Counted from the stretch's first letter, positions 10,643 through 23,099 are shown. The stretch: DNA of 64,000 nt from Gnetum montanum (GCA_015680685.1 MNCI01033354.1:102762-166761); one strand, 5' to 3'. A program made the numbers and translations. The notes: generated by a model from the letters alone, not told the origin.

Positions 10643-11412
10643 TTAATATCTCAAATCCTTAAGACTTCAACTAAAAATAAGGAAGGAAATCCAACTAAAA
10701 TTTTAAACCAAAGTGAACCAAGAATACAATTTCTATTTTTGGTATCTTTTAACATACTTTTTGATATATTAAACATCACAATGTAAACCACAAATCCAAC
10801 CATAGTTTCAAGCTCTTAAAATCTCAACCTTATCCAAGTATTGAGTAATATGTCCACTACATGCAACATCCCCATTCCCAAATGATGTTGCTGCATAATG
10901 AAGATGGTGCCTCTTCATAAAAAATATTATTATTATTGTAACAATACTTGAAAGGGAATTTTGTAATTGAAACTCAAAAAGGTGCATTGTAATAACAAAC
11001 ATGTCTCTTGAGGTAACCTTTGGGGGTACCTGGGCTTAGAGGTTATGCTAGTCATGGAGTGATGGAGCTAATATAGGCAAGTCATGGAGTGGTGGAGCTA
11101 ATATAGGCAAGTCATGGATGCCAAGAGAAGTAGGATAGGAAATGGACTAGCTATCCCTTTTAGCCACATTGTAGGCCTAACCGTGGTGGTAGTACTAGAT
11201 TTCCTCTAAGAAGATAGATGCCAAAGGAAGAAAACCCCAAGTAACATTCTTAGAGCATGATCCAGATACTCTATTCCATATCAATAAAGCACTATTTACT
11301 CTTTTCTTCTACATTTTCTTTGTTATTTCCTTTACACATAATGTTGAATGTTACATATATTCGTCATTTGCTACACTATCAACTTATGTCTAATATCTAA
11401 TGTAACATATAT
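10643..11412 (+). other. Leader continuation, no gene seen
   Basis: AT-rich sequence between the copia solo LTR and the gag below. A short tandem repeat lies at 11051-11118. No domain is recognised in either strand. Confidence 0.35.
11051..11118 (+). repeat. 30-bp tandem repeat, 2.3 copies
   Basis: Units 11051-11080 and 11081-11110 differ at one base; a third starts at 11111 and stops after eight bases. Each begins GTCATGGAGTG and ends ATATAGGCAA. Confidence 0.9.
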
Positions 11413-12985
11413 TTGATGTTGCCATGGCATCCAGGAATGAGATGTCACACTACTAAAGAAACTACCCAACAGGTTAGTACATTAAATATTCAAACCTTTA
11501 TCACCTCAATAGGTAACTCTATTCCAATACCAAGCCTCCTTGTGATAACAAGTTTGATTACTTCTTTTACAATTGGATTTGTTTCACATCATACACCTCC
11601 TCCAATTTCACAAAGCTCAATTCCTCTCTCTTTTAGAGTCATAGGTTCTAGTATTTCTTTGGGACAAGTGTATTAGGGATAAAATATAGGGGACTTATTA
11701 AATTAAAGAACATCAACAATTCCCCAAGGATCATTAGTTATCCCCCAAGAAGAAATGTAGAAGTTAAAAATTCACATCTACTATCCAATTTTAGAGGAAC
11801 TACTAAGGAAGATCCTATAACTCATGTAAGAGATTTTGAAACTATGATAGCTATGCTAGAAACTTAAGGAAAGGATATAACAAAACTGATAGCCTTTAAA
11901 TCTACTTTGAAAGATAAAGTTAACTTTTGGCTTCAAATTTTACAAACTTAAATATGCTCATGGGATAAATTTAAGTAGCCTTCATTCAAAATTTCCTTTC
12001 CAATAACATGTTGTATATCCTTAGGAAAAAAATCATAAGCTTGACACAAAAGGAAGTTAAGGATTACAAAAGTTCCTTTGATAGATTTAATGGTTTATGT
12101 CTTAAAAATCCTAATCACGGATTTCTATCCCACCAGTTAATTCAAATTTTTATATAAGGGCTACTACCATATTGTAGACAAAATGTGGAATTTTCTTATT
12201 AGGGAAATATTCTAAATGTAACACCAAAAGAGGGTTGGAGAATCATTGACTCTTTAGTATACTAAAGTAAACATTGGCCAAAACTAGATATGATGCAAGA
12301 TGTAACCCAAAAAATTGAGTAATTGACTAGAAAACTAGATGAATTAACTAGATTAATTAAAAATAAACTTATTTTACTTAGAAAGAAGTTTGAAATTTAT
12401 GTGGAAATAAACAACATGACATCACAAACTATCCATCTCTAGTCTACTATAATGAGGAAATTCAAGAGTTTGTGAGAGCCTTTCAAACAAATAAGAAATC
12501 AACCTCCTTTACCTTTCCAATTAAGACCATTATATTAGCGATTAGCACCAATCCCCCACAAAAATTATAAACCAATTAGAAATCCTGTTAATAAAAAATT
12601 AGATCATTTAACTCAAACTTTAATGGCATTCATAGAAGAAAATAAGCAATTTGTGGCTAAAATAAGGAGAAGGTTCCAAGACTTAACAAAATCCATTTAT
12701 CTTCTTAACCTAAACCAAATCCTACTAATTAAAGGAAAGGTAAGAAACAATTACATTCTATTACCACTATAAGTGGGAAACATATAGAACCTAAGCCTAT
12801 TAAGAAAGTTAGCTTCCAAGATAAAGTTAAAAGGGCACATGAGGACGATTTATTACATGAAACACCTAAAGAAATTGAGAAAGGAAGTAAAGAACTAATT
12901 GAGGAAGGAAAGCATCCTTCAACATCTTCCTCATCCTTAAATAAGAAAATGATTTCACCACTATTCCTTATAAGATTGTAAGAAG
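11413..12985 (+). pseudogene. Retrotransposon gag, decayed
   Basis: From about 11790 the frame gives the gag core: DPITHVRDFE, a W near KVNFW, and the helix running into SWDKFK, typical of the retrotransposon gag family. Later residues include a basic hinge and a Ser-rich tail ending near 12985. It has many stops and at least two shifts. It may belong to the element whose PBS is at 9035; nothing proves the link. Protease would follow next but is replaced by X1 LTR sequence at about 13000. Confidence 0.6.
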
Positions 12986-12999
12986 AATTTACAACTAAG

Positions 13000-13639
13000 G
13001 CATATATAGAAGAAATGATTTATATTTACATATCAAGAATTGAGTCAAATAGCCCATCTAAAAGTAAAAGAACAAAGGATAGATTTCAAGTTACTAAGTC
13101 ATTGAAAAATAGAGCCTAGAACTGAAAAAAAGATAAGAATAACATAGAGCTACCATGAAGTGCAAAGAAGTATCTCTAGAGTTCTCATAAAATCCATAAG
13201 AAAAATAAGTCATATTTTTGCAAATGAATAGAAAGGCATGGGAGTTTGATTTCGCTAGAGCTAAAAGAGAACTATTATATTAGTACAAATAGGATTATTT
13301 GGATATGATGATGATGGCAATTATTAGGATCGTTAATGAAACTTCCAAGAAGAGGCTTATGCTAGCATGAAAACTAATTTAATAGAAATAATAAATTTCA
13401 TGACTAAATTAGGGTCGAAAGAAATAAGCAGTAAAAAAGTCTTAAAGAAGTTTAATGACATTGAACCAAGTACAATGAATCATACTGTTAAGGCTCTGGT
13501 AAATCATGGAAGGTTAACTCAACAATTATTAGTTAAGGAGCTTCAGATTCAAAGAATGAGGAGAATTTATCAAGGAACTAGACAGTTATCTAATGATTTA
13601 CAATTATATGAGGAAAATGTGAGGCACTTGAGGCCTTAA
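13000..13639 (+). pseudogene. C-terminal end of the LTR-encoded ORF of X1
   Basis: The last 91 codons are open (13367-13639) and include VKALVNHGRLTQQ and LYEENVRHLRP before TAA. The minus strand of the X2 3' LTR (27028-27440) encodes the same end (KALINHGM, LYEEIVRRLQP) with the stop in the same place. This shared end shows the frame is a real gene of the LTR. Its role is unknown. Confidence 0.6.
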
Positions 13640-14370
13640 TTTTGGAAACTATTACAACTACTAGAGCTTGCTATATAAAGCCTAAAGAAGAAGTTTAAGA
13701 GGAGCTAATTATTTGGAAAGGGGACTTCTAGGGAGGAGAAAAGCTTGTAAAAAGACTTTTTCCTAATGGTATTTTAAATAGGCTCTATATAGTTCCTATA
13801 GTTTTGGATGAAATGTCAGTTTTTGAATAGGTTATGTTCTCTAAGGGCTGAGGTTTAATTTTTTTATGTTATTATAGTTGAATAAGATAGCTTTTATAAG
13901 TGTACATTCTAAATTAGTCTAATATAGTAGTAGTGTCATCTTTGTTAAATTCTAAGCTTTATGAATAATTTTATTTCCTTAGTCTCTTGCTTTGTTTAGC
14001 AAAACTTTTATGATCTAGCTTTGGAAAGTTAGCTAATAGATAGCTCAAAATTAAATATTGACAACTTTTATAAAATTGCTCATCCATTAGATTAGTTATG
14101 GAAGGCTTAAGACTAGATTTATAGGAAACTATTTGATTTCCTTTAATTATGCTAAGAAGTAACTATAATGGATAGTCCTTAACTACACATAAAGCAACAC
14201 ATTATTAGGAATACTTTCCATTGTTAAATATATTCAATCATTTTTAGCTCAATTGTACTAGCAAAAGCTATTAGAGGGTAGTTGTGCCTTGGTGGAACCA
14301 GAGACTAGCAACCACCTAAAATGAGTAATCATAATAAGATGTTTCCTAGCATAAGGTCATTCCCTTACAC
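13000..14370 (+). repeat. 5' LTR remnant of X1 (left edge approximate)
   Basis: Matches the inverted complement of the inner ends of both X2 LTRs (25355-27530 and 51537-52300). It keeps the end of the LTR-encoded frame (stop at 13639) and the downstream non-coding part. About 5 kb of the LTR's outer part is missing, and gag of another element lies there instead. Confidence 0.7.
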
Positions 14371-14383
14371 TAATAGCTTAAAT

Positions 14384-14400
14384 TAGTGCTAGAAGAAGGG
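14384..14400 (+). other. Primer-binding site of X1
   Basis: TAGTGCTAGAAGAAGGG follows the LTR end by about a dozen bases. X2 has TGGTGCTAGAAGGAGGG at the same place (51529 to 51513, minus). I could not assign the primer tRNA from memory. Confidence 0.5.
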
Positions 14401-14439
14401 AATGCTACAAAAACATACTAAAATTTATTATGATATATT

Positions 14440-15630
14440 AGGTTAAATTAGATCCTATGTTAGATTAGCTATACTAGCTCATGAGTAAATCCCCCAATAA
14501 GCAAGAAGATTTCAAAAGTCCAACAAACACATTTAAACATAAGACTAAAAGTACATTGGAGGAGGAATCTAAGATCATAATTAGAAATTTAGGTAGTGAA
14601 ATAAACACATGATGTACAAGGTTATCATCTTTAATTAAGGATTTTTCTTTCAAAAATAAAGCTAAGCTCAAAATAGGAATATCTAGTAGAAATTATAATA
14701 TACAAATAATGACCCATCCACCTTATGTTAATTCATTTTATCTACTCACACCTTTGATGTTTAATGCTTATCATGACATTACTAAGGCAACTTACAAATA
14801 TCTATAAGAATCATACAAACTTGGTAAGGCCTATTTAGTAGAGGAATATTTACACTTATTTGAGTTAGCTATTATCCATGGAAATATTCAACACAAGATC
14901 AAGCATGTAGACTCTTTATAGGAAACCTTAGAGACATGGCTAAAATTTTGTATTAAAACTTACCTAATAATAGTATCAATAGATGGGATGATATGAAAGC
15001 CTTATTCATAGCCCAATTTGGTAATCAGATTGAAAAATATTAGCGAGATAGTGGCTTAGTTCAAATGAAATAGGAAATAAGAAATCAGTAAGAGAATTTA
15101 ATATCAAATTTCAGTGAGTATGTGGATTGTTTCAAAATTAGTTTCGACTAAGTCATAAAGTCTTGAGGGATACTTGCATAAATTCTATAGACCCTAGGAT
15201 CTCAATTTGGTTATGAAGACCTCCAAATGTTAATACTTTAGCCAACCTTTACAATGAAGCTATAGAATTAGAGAGATAATTGAACTTGATTCTAGATAAC
15301 ATACATTCTTCTATGAAAGAGTCTCAAAAAGGAATATTTCCTTTCCAAAACATAACTTAATTGAAGAAAATACTCTTAATTAGTGATTTCATAGAGTTAA
15401 AAGTGAAGAGCTAGATAAAGATAAGCTTTTAAAAGAAATGTGAAATAAAATTTCAAGTTAGAAAAGTCTATGTCAAAAATGAAAATTAAAGAAGATAGAA
15501 AATTTAGACAAGCTAGAAAATAATATATTTAGTTTAAGCTTGAAGATACAAAAGAAAAGGAATCTTGGCTTATTCAAATATGATAAAATTTAAGGAATAA
15601 TTTGGAAAATCTATGTATTTAGGTATACAT
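14440..15630 (+). pseudogene. gag of X1
   Basis: Frames at 14700-15350 give the gag core, with a LFELAIIHGNIQ-like helix, an ETLETWLK segment and an IAQFGNQIEK segment. The minus strand of X2 at 50660-51290 aligns along the whole length. Stops and shifts are frequent. The copia element interrupts the gene at 15631; the rest resumes at 21391. Confidence 0.65.
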
Positions 15631-16771
15631 TGAGGATCATTGAACTTAGAAAGTGGGGAGGGGGAGAGGGAGAGGGGGGTGGGGGGTTTGGGTTGGTGTG
15701 GGGCGGGTGGCAGGATAATTCTTTAACACAAAGCATACAACAATTTTAATGTGGTTCCCTAACTTGGGTAGTTCACACTCAGAGGGTAGTTTTCAAGCAC
15801 ACCTTCAAACTTTGTTCCTTCTAAAATTTGGTTTGAAGGATCCACACCCTGTACAATCTTCAAGGCCCACTCCAGAGTGTTGTGTGACAACACCAACCAC
15901 TCAACCCCACAAGGTTCTGTTAGGTTTGGAATGTGGTTTACAAGCTTCCAAAACCTTTACAATCTTAAGATCCACTCTAGAGTGTTGTGTCACAACACCA
16001 ATCACTCAATCCCATAGGATCTTGACAAGCTCAGGTAAGATGCCTTCTTACAAGAAGTACATCAACCTCATAGGGTAACAAGGAAGAACAACAATTACAA
16101 GGGATAAATTGGTTTGTTAATCCTTGTACTTTGAGGTACAACACACTTTACAATGGATAAATGATAATACAATGAGGAATAAAAATAATTACAAATGATT
16201 AGATGATGATTTTATAAGAGCTTCTAATTTTCCTAACACATATGATGTCTTCTTATAGCTACCATTTTTCCAAATCCATCTTGAAACTCATACAATGGCT
16301 AGCTAATAGTAGCTAATAGTCAAGGAAGACATCCTCTTTGTGCCTAAGATGTATTTCTATATTTTCCTTCAATTTTGAAAATATTTCTTTGTCTGGGAAA
16401 GATGTCCTTTTAAAACCTTCATTCTGGGAGACATCTTTATCTAATGGAAGATATCTTTATGGAACTTTCCTTCATTTTGTGAAGACATCTTTTCTTGGTG
16501 GAAGATGTCTCTGCCTGATGAAAGATGTCTGTTGTTTCTTGAAGATGTCTTTGCTTATGTTCACTCCAAATTTGCCAAGATGTCTGATGTTTCCTAGGGA
16601 TTTCTTTCTTCAATTTCCTTTGTCCTTTGAATTCATCGATCCTTGTCCACACTTCTGCAATCTTTCTTGTCTTGATCCGAGTACTTAGCCTACAAGCATA
16701 ACAATCACACAATCACAAAAACAACTTTGTTCTCCATTTTCCTTAACATTTTGACATACTAAAAGGTCATA
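15631..16771 (-). repeat. 3' LTR of the copia element
   Basis: Runs from TGAGGATCATT to about AAAAGGTCATA. On the minus strand a purine tract, ACCAAAAAGGGAAATAT, precedes it. AGATGTCT/AGACATCT words repeat about eight times at 16425-16600. It carries a G-rich expansion absent from the other LTR. Open frames 15749-16078, 16338-16688 and 16437-16712 are chance frames in it. Confidence 0.8.
15652..15715 (+). repeat. G-rich low-complexity tract
   Basis: At least eight runs of three or more G in 64 bases. The sister LTR has a single five-G run at the same point (20348-20352). Quadruplex formation is plausible. The tract may be partly an assembly artefact. Confidence 0.8.
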
Positions 16772-17824
16772 ATATTTCCCTTTTTGGTGATGTCCAAACC
16801 TTAAGAAAATGGATTAGTCTTTATCACAATGCATAAGCTACTTCAACCGCTTTTTGAACATGACCAAAAGAATGATGCATGTAAACTTGTTTCTTAATGA
16901 TATATCATAAAAGAACAATAATTACATGCTTAACTAACATCATATTACAATCCCATAGAGATAAAAAAAACATTTACCTAAGAAAGAATATTAATGAAAG
17001 AGTACACATATCTTAGCATGAATTTCCATGAAGAGCTACCCCTTAGCTATTCACAAAGCTAAAAATTAACTAATCTAGGCCTTTCCATTGATATTCAAGA
17101 ATATTTAAAAACTTAAAGCTTGAAGTAAAGTATGATCCTTGAAGATCAAGTAACCTACCTCTAAACCAGAAAGCCATTAGTAGTAAATATTGCATGATTC
17201 TTTAATTTTCCAATATTCTCCTTCTTTTTGAGACATCATCAAAAGAATAAGACATCTGATAAGGAGAGTATATGCATAAGAAAGAATAGAGCAATCCAAC
17301 TTGATAAACATCCCTATATCATACCAACAATGCTAATTTAAATACCTGAACCATGAAGTATATCTCAAGGAAAAATATTCAAAAGGATGTTTTGATCAAA
17401 TCATACTTTTACCTAGGATACTTTACCATAAAAGGAATAATCATTTTCCTACTCATCTTACTATCTGAGTGTCTTTTGATCAAAGTCTCAAAATACTTTC
17501 CTTGCATCAATGGCCTATAAGATCAAAATTGTTGAAGAGGTACATGCTCCCATGACATACATGCTTGAGTTTCTTTCTTTCTTTATAATGCATCTATTGT
17601 AGAGAGATTTGTATTCTTCCTTGAAACCTTTTAGGATCTTCATGCTATACTAAAATTCTAAGATCAAGTGTGGAGACTAAGGTTTCCCATTAGTGACTCC
17701 TTTCAACAAAGAAGAGAAATTTTTTTAATGTTTATTGCAAGCAATTTCCTCCTAGATAATTAACAAGAAATCGTCATACCCCTAGCACCCCCTCCCCCAC
17801 CAAACTGTCATCACCCCCTGCCCG

Positions 17825-17850
17825 NNNNNNNNNNNNNNNNNNNNNNNNNN
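17825..17850. other. Assembly gap, 26 N
   Basis: Run of N directly after a C-rich stretch, a common cause of sequencing failure. Confidence 1.
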
Positions 17851-18321
17851 GTGAAATCACTATAGTCTTTAACTTTTTCAATGCATCTATTTGCTAAAAT
17901 GTCCCTTAATATCCATATGAGATGACTTGGAAGAAATAGTAGACATCTTACTATTAGAGTAGACATCTATTCTACTAGGGTTAAAAATAAAGATGCTTGT
18001 GTTGAGGTCAGGAACCTTTTGACCCCTTCAAACAAGTTACCATAGCCCCTGAACACTTCTTGACTTGTAAAAATAAGTTTAAAATACCCCAAAACATGGA
18101 AAAAAACCTTGAAATCATTATTTAAAATCAACATAATAAAACATACATAAACATCAAAAACACATAAGAGCTAGGAGATGTTTCCATAAATCTAGAATGG
18201 CATATCAAGATCAAGTTTAGAGATTTTTAAAAGAAAGGCCTTCCATTAGTAGAACCTAATGATAAAGATAGTAAATAATTCATATGCTCAAGGAATTATT
18301 TTTCAAAAATTACATCAAATG

Positions 18322-18417
18322 CTTTAATTATTATACATAAAAAATCTTCTAAAAGTAATTGAGATTTANTCTTTAATTATTATACATAAAAAATCTTCTA
18401 AAAGTAATTGAGATTTA
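18322..18417 (+). repeat. Exact 47-bp duplication around a single N
   Basis: Bases 18322-18368 and 18371-18417 are identical, separated by one N and one T. In a region otherwise full of old mutations this looks like a failed contig join. Confidence 0.8.
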
Positions 18418-18879
18418 TAATTACAAAGGGAAGTAACAATGCCAAATCATATGAAACACAATCAATGTTCAATGAAAAGATTTTGGTATATGAATTTCAA
18501 TCATAGGCTTTAATCCACTTGAAATCAATACATTCTAGGTGAGAGTTCAAAACATGATTTACCAATAAAAACTTTGAAAATAATAGAAACAATCAACATA
18601 TTATAGTTCAACAATCTTGCAAGATTAAGTACAAATTACTTTTGGATTTCCAATGATTTCCAATAGCTTCCATTCAATCATAAACTAATATATTCCAATC
18701 AAGTCAAGGTATAATGATTATAACTATACTTACCATTACTTACCTTGCTTGCTGATAGAAAATTAAGGTGCCTAGAGTGCTAGAGAATGAGATGCCTATT
18801 TCGAGGTTTCTCTTTTTGTATAGACTCCCATTTTCAAGGCTTGTCTCCCTTTCACAAATTTGCTAGATAGTGTCTTATG

Positions 18880-20280
18880 ATTCTTAAGTTCCTTCCTCTT
18901 GATTATCCAAACTTTTCAAACTTTCCTCATTCTTTTGAGTTGTCCAATCTTTCTTGACTCCTCTCTAATTTATTTGCCTATCCTTTTTACCTTGCAAAAA
19001 ATCCTTTCTAGGCACATTCAGATAAGACTAAGGAGTCCTATGATATGACAAAGTGCTCATGTGATAATATTTTAAATTGCACTTGCATTGCTTATGCCCA
19101 AACTTATTACAATAATAACATCTAACCCTCCTTTTGTAGAAAAATTGATTAGAATGATCAAATCTTAGAGGATTCTTTTGATGGATAGGAGCTTCCTCTA
19201 ATGTAGTACCCTTACTCCTTGAAGATTCCTTTAGATGGGATGAAGGTTGTGCAGGCTCTTCTTCTTGGGAACAACATCCAAGTGTAGTTTTATGTTGTGG
19301 ACTCCTTTCTTGTCCAAGAAACATTTGAAGGGACTCTTTTCCTTTAACCAGCCTCTCATTCACAAACTTTACATCTATAATTTCTTCCTTAGCCTACTCA
19401 TAAGACAAGGTTAGTTTTTATTTTTAGCCTTTAGTTTTGAGATTTCTTTTGTAAAATTAGAAATTTTTGTATTTAATAAGGAAGTTTCTTGAGCCTTTGT
19501 TTTTACCTGCTTATTCAACTTTGTGCAAAGATTTTAAAAATTTAAAATTTTATTACATAATAAATCAAACCTCTCATTCTCATTAAGTTCATCATCTAAG
19601 GTATCAACATTATCATTTGTGAGAGCCATGTAGATGAGGTGTGAATCCTTTACATTATCCTCCACCATCTTTTCACTTTGCTCCCCATCATCCCAGCTTG
19701 AGTAGAAGTTGGTCTTTCTTATCTCTTCATCATTTCTAACCTTTTATTGTAACCTATCACTACTATAACATTAGGAGACCACATGGACTCTTCTACCACA
19801 TACCAAGCATTCTATTGATGATGAATCAAAATTAAAACTTGAAAAAATTTTACCTCTGAATTGATTGGACTTTTTTTAATTGAAGCTCTTACTCATCTGC
19901 TCAATCACATTGGTTAATTTTTGAATCTAAGCCTTAAAGTCTAAGTTCTCTTTCTTGAGATAAAAACATTCATCATTAAGAACTTAACTTTTATTTCCTT
20001 AGCATGTAAAGTATCTTTTATCTCAATGCACAAATTTTGGAAAGAAAGAACTTCATGGCAAAAAATTTGATACCTTTCTTCAAAGGAAACATTGTTCACA
20101 TAATCATGAGTTTTTTCAACTTTACAAGCATAGTTTTCTTTATTTCTAAATGTAAAGAAGGGAATGAGAGACTTAATTTTATAGTGGAAATGATTTATGC
20201 ATTGAGCATACCAATTGCTAAGCATATTAGTCTCTTTGTCCAAATGTGTCTGATGTTGATAGCCCCTTCCATGTTCACTC
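18880..20280 (-). pseudogene. gag of the copia element, with CCHC zinc knuckle
   Basis: The best-preserved part is the open frame 19363-19028 (111 residues). It has a CX2CX4HX4C knuckle, C82, C85, H90 and C95, preceded by a basic stretch, as in copia gag proteins that bind RNA. Upstream frames (20280-19370) are broken but Lys/Glu-rich and helical. A second open piece lies at 20396-19941, partly in the LTR and PBS, so only its later residues can be gag. Confidence 0.6.
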
Positions 20281-20312
20281 TTGAAGATTGATGTAGAGTG
20301 CAAGAGTACTAG

Positions 20313-20324
20313 GCTTTGATACCA
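20313..20324 (-). other. Primer-binding site of the copia element
   Basis: The minus strand reads TGGTATCAAAGC, one mismatch from the initiator tRNA-Met site TGGTATCAGAGC. It lies two bases inside the right LTR and fixes the orientation. Confidence 0.85.
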
Positions 20325-20326
20325 CT

Positions 20327-21390
20327 TGATGATCATTAAACTTGAAAGAGGGGGATGAATAAGTTTCCTAAAAACAATTTCTTTAACGCAAAGCATACAC
20401 CAACTTTAACATAATCTCCCAACTTAGGTAGTGCACACTTAGAGGGTAGTTTGCAAGCACACATCCAAACTTTATTCCTTCCAAAATTTGGTTTGAAGGG
20501 TCCACAACATGTACAATCTTCAAGTTCCACTCCAGAGTGTTGTGCTATAACACCAACAACTCAATTTCACAAGGTCTTGTCAAGCTTGCAATGTGGTTTC
20601 TAGGCTTTTACAACCTTTACAATCTTGAGCTCTGCTTTGGAGTGTTGTGCTGCAACACCAATCACTCAATCCCACAGGATCTGAACAAGCTCAAGTAAGA
20701 TGCCTTCCTACAAGAAGCACATCAACCTCGTAGGATAATAAGGGAGAACAACAATTATAAGGGATGAATGCAACTTAGTTTACTGCTCCTTGTACTTTGA
20801 GGTACAACATACTTTATAATGGACAAATGATATTGCAATGAGAAACAACAATGATTACAAATGATTAGATAATGATAATACAAGAGCTTGTCATTCTCCT
20901 AATGCATATGATGTCTTCTTATAGCTACCATGTTTCCAAATCTATCTAGAAACTTATACAACAACTAGCTAATGGTACCTAATGGTCATGGAAGACATCT
21001 TCTTTATGCCTAAGATGTATTTTTGTATTTTCCTTTAATTCTGGAAAGATGTCTTTGTCTGATGGAAGATGTCTTTCTAGAACTTTCCTTCATTTTATGA
21101 AAACATATTTGCCTGTTGAAAGACATCTTTTCTTGATGAAAGACATCTGTTGTTTCTTGAAGACATCTTTGCCTGTGTTTACTCCAAAGTTTCCAAGACG
21201 TCTGTTGTTTCCCAAAGATGTATTTCTTCAACTTCCTTTGTCCTTTGAATTTGTCATTTCTTATTCACACTTCTGTAATCTTTCTTGTCTTGAATCAAGT
21301 ACTTGGCATGTAAGCATAATAATCACACAACCACACAAACAACTTTGTTCTCCATTTTTCTTAACATTTTGAAATACCAAAAGCTCAACA
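20327..21390 (-). repeat. 5' LTR of the copia element
   Basis: From TGATGATCATT to GCTCAACA, 1064 bp. U3 at 20990-21220 holds about seven AGATGTCT/AGACATCT words and one CpG-containing palindrome, AGACGTCT, at 21196-21203. The other LTR reads AGATGTCT at the matching site. Frames 20336-20530, 21010-21231 and 21049-21372 are chance frames. Confidence 0.8.
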
Positions 21391-22150
21391 TACATTATTT
21401 AGAAAAGTCATCTAGTAGTAAGACATCTAAGGACTCAAAATCAGGTTACTCATCTAATGATTATTGTAATAATAGCAAGAACCCTAGGTATGAACTCAAA
21501 AATATGAAAGAGAAAATGATGAAATATAGGCCATAAAATTCAATATTGGAACTAACTAGGAAAAGGAAAATATTTTAAGAAAAACAAAAATCAAAGGAGA
21601 AAATTCAACCAAATGAAGACAATCATCAAGATTATTTTTCAAGATTATTTTAAAAACTAGGACTTTATGATGAAGGATGATATGATATAATAGAACATAT
21701 AGAAAATATTAAAGTCAATTTTAGTTTATATTAATTAATTTAAATTCAACAATGCTTAAAGAGAATTTTGTAGAAAATTAAAAACAAAAATAAAGTTGGT
21801 GATATTACTACAAACTACATTTATAATATTGATAAAACTAGTAAAAGGATCCTAGTTGTAGTTGATAAAGATGCTCCACCTTTCTTATTAACTCTTAAAT
21901 TAAAAGGAAGATATTAATATAATTGTTTAGTGGATTCATGAGCCACTTTTATGCTAATGTCCTTATTAATATATAATCAATTAGGATTAAAACTAAAGTA
22001 ATCAAATTAAAAAATTGTTCAAGTTGATAAGAGTAGAATCAAGATAATAGGTTAATTACCAAATGTATTTCTTTAATTATCTTTAGATCCTAGGATAAAA
22101 AGTAAGGGCACCATTCAAGTAGCTGATAGTCTCGATTCCTATAGCCTATC
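21391..22150 (+). pseudogene. X1 gag end and aspartic protease
   Basis: The first 150 bases match gag of X2 (50079-50321 minus: SKSRYLSNDD, NEEPRYELK). From about 21860 the frame reads as a retroviral-type protease: a LVDS-stop-AT motif at 21928-21946 where the active site DSGAT belongs, then a QVDKSRIKIIG-like flap region. The glycine codon has become TGA, so the protease is dead. Confidence 0.65.
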
Positions 22151-22389
22151 ACTAAGTAGAATTTGGAGTTGTACTTTTTTTGGATACATAGTAACAAATT
22201 ACTCATACATGTGATTGCCATGGAAAGGAGAACCAACTCATATTTATATATATATTAAGCCATCGATGATAAAGGATGTAACTTTAGATGGGAAGAATAA
22301 ATGGATTGAATCCAAGGAAGTTGAATTAGGGGTGAGCTTAATTTGAGAAATACAACCTTTCATTCTAAAGATTAACCAAAATAGTTTTG

Positions 22390-22745
22390 GTAACTATATT
22401 TTGATGGAGCTTGCAACTTCAAAGGATCAAGAGTGAAAATTATTTTGATTAGTATGATGAATCATGTTAAATCAAGAGCTATATAGTTATATTTTCCTTA
22501 TACTGATAACAAAGATGAACATGAAGTTCTATGTAGAGGACTAAAAATGACACACAATAAAGGAATTTAGAAAATAGAAGGGAGATTTAAACTTATATGT
22601 AACTAGGTTAGAGGAAAATGTAATGTCAAAAGCTCATTTCTACAAACTTATAAACAAATGACAATGAAATTGCTTGAATGTTTTATAGAATTCAAGATTG
22701 AAAATATTTCAAGAGAAAGAAATCAAAAGGCTAATGAACTTGCAA
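22390..22745 (+). pseudogene. Additional RNase H-like domain between protease and RT (X1)
   Basis: Shows the order of the RNase H family that ends many plant retro-elements: FDGACNFKGS, then ILIS, a DEHEVLCRGL segment in place of AEYEAL, a KIEG strand and finally IENISRERNQKANELA in place of the usual PREENxxADxLA. The end lies in open frame 22658-22897. X2 has it in the same position. It resembles the archaeal-type RNase H of Tat elements, but there it usually follows RT. Confidence 0.6.
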
Positions 22746-23099
22746 TAGTAGCTTCAACACTTAATTTTTCAATAGTAAATAAATGTTATAAGATAATGAT
22801 TAAATTAGAATTAGAACTAATGATCCTAGATAACAAGAATTGCTTTCAAATTTTTGAATATGATCATCAAATAACTAAATTCCTTAGAAATGTGTAAGAA
22901 TTTAGAGGTCAAATATATAAAAAATATGATTTAATATCAAAAGAAAAAAGGATACCTTGAAGGATGTTATAATTAGAAGAAGAATTTAGAAAAAAGTTAC
23001 TTAAAGGATTAGATGTTCAAAACCTTAAAGATGAAGCTTATGAAACAATAAATTTAGGATGTCAAGATGCTCCGAGGTATATTAATATTGAAATAAAAC

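Larger units (their letters stand above)
16772..18880 (-). other. 3' internal part of the copia element, no domain recognised
   Basis: Downstream of gag in the element's sense. I searched by eye for RT and integrase motifs on the minus strand and found none. It contains a C-rich stretch (17780-17824), a 26-N gap (17825-17850) and a duplicated 47-mer (18322-18417). Confidence 0.5.
15631..21390 (-). mobile_element. Non-autonomous Ty1/copia element inserted in X1 gag
   Basis: Direct LTRs at 15631-16771 and 20327-21390 flank 3.55 kb. The target duplication TACAT is at 15626-15630 and 21391-21395. The PBS next to the right LTR is TGGTATCAAAGC on the minus strand, close to the initiator-tRNA-Met site, so the element reads leftward. 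The interior keeps gag with a zinc knuckle but no integrase, RT or RNase H. A small gap at 17825-17850 could hide little. Confidence 0.85.

Noticed and set aside
20313-20324. Possible tRNA gene at the tRNA-Met-like sequence
   Set aside because: Only the 3'-end complement is present, beside an LTR, so it is a primer-binding site.
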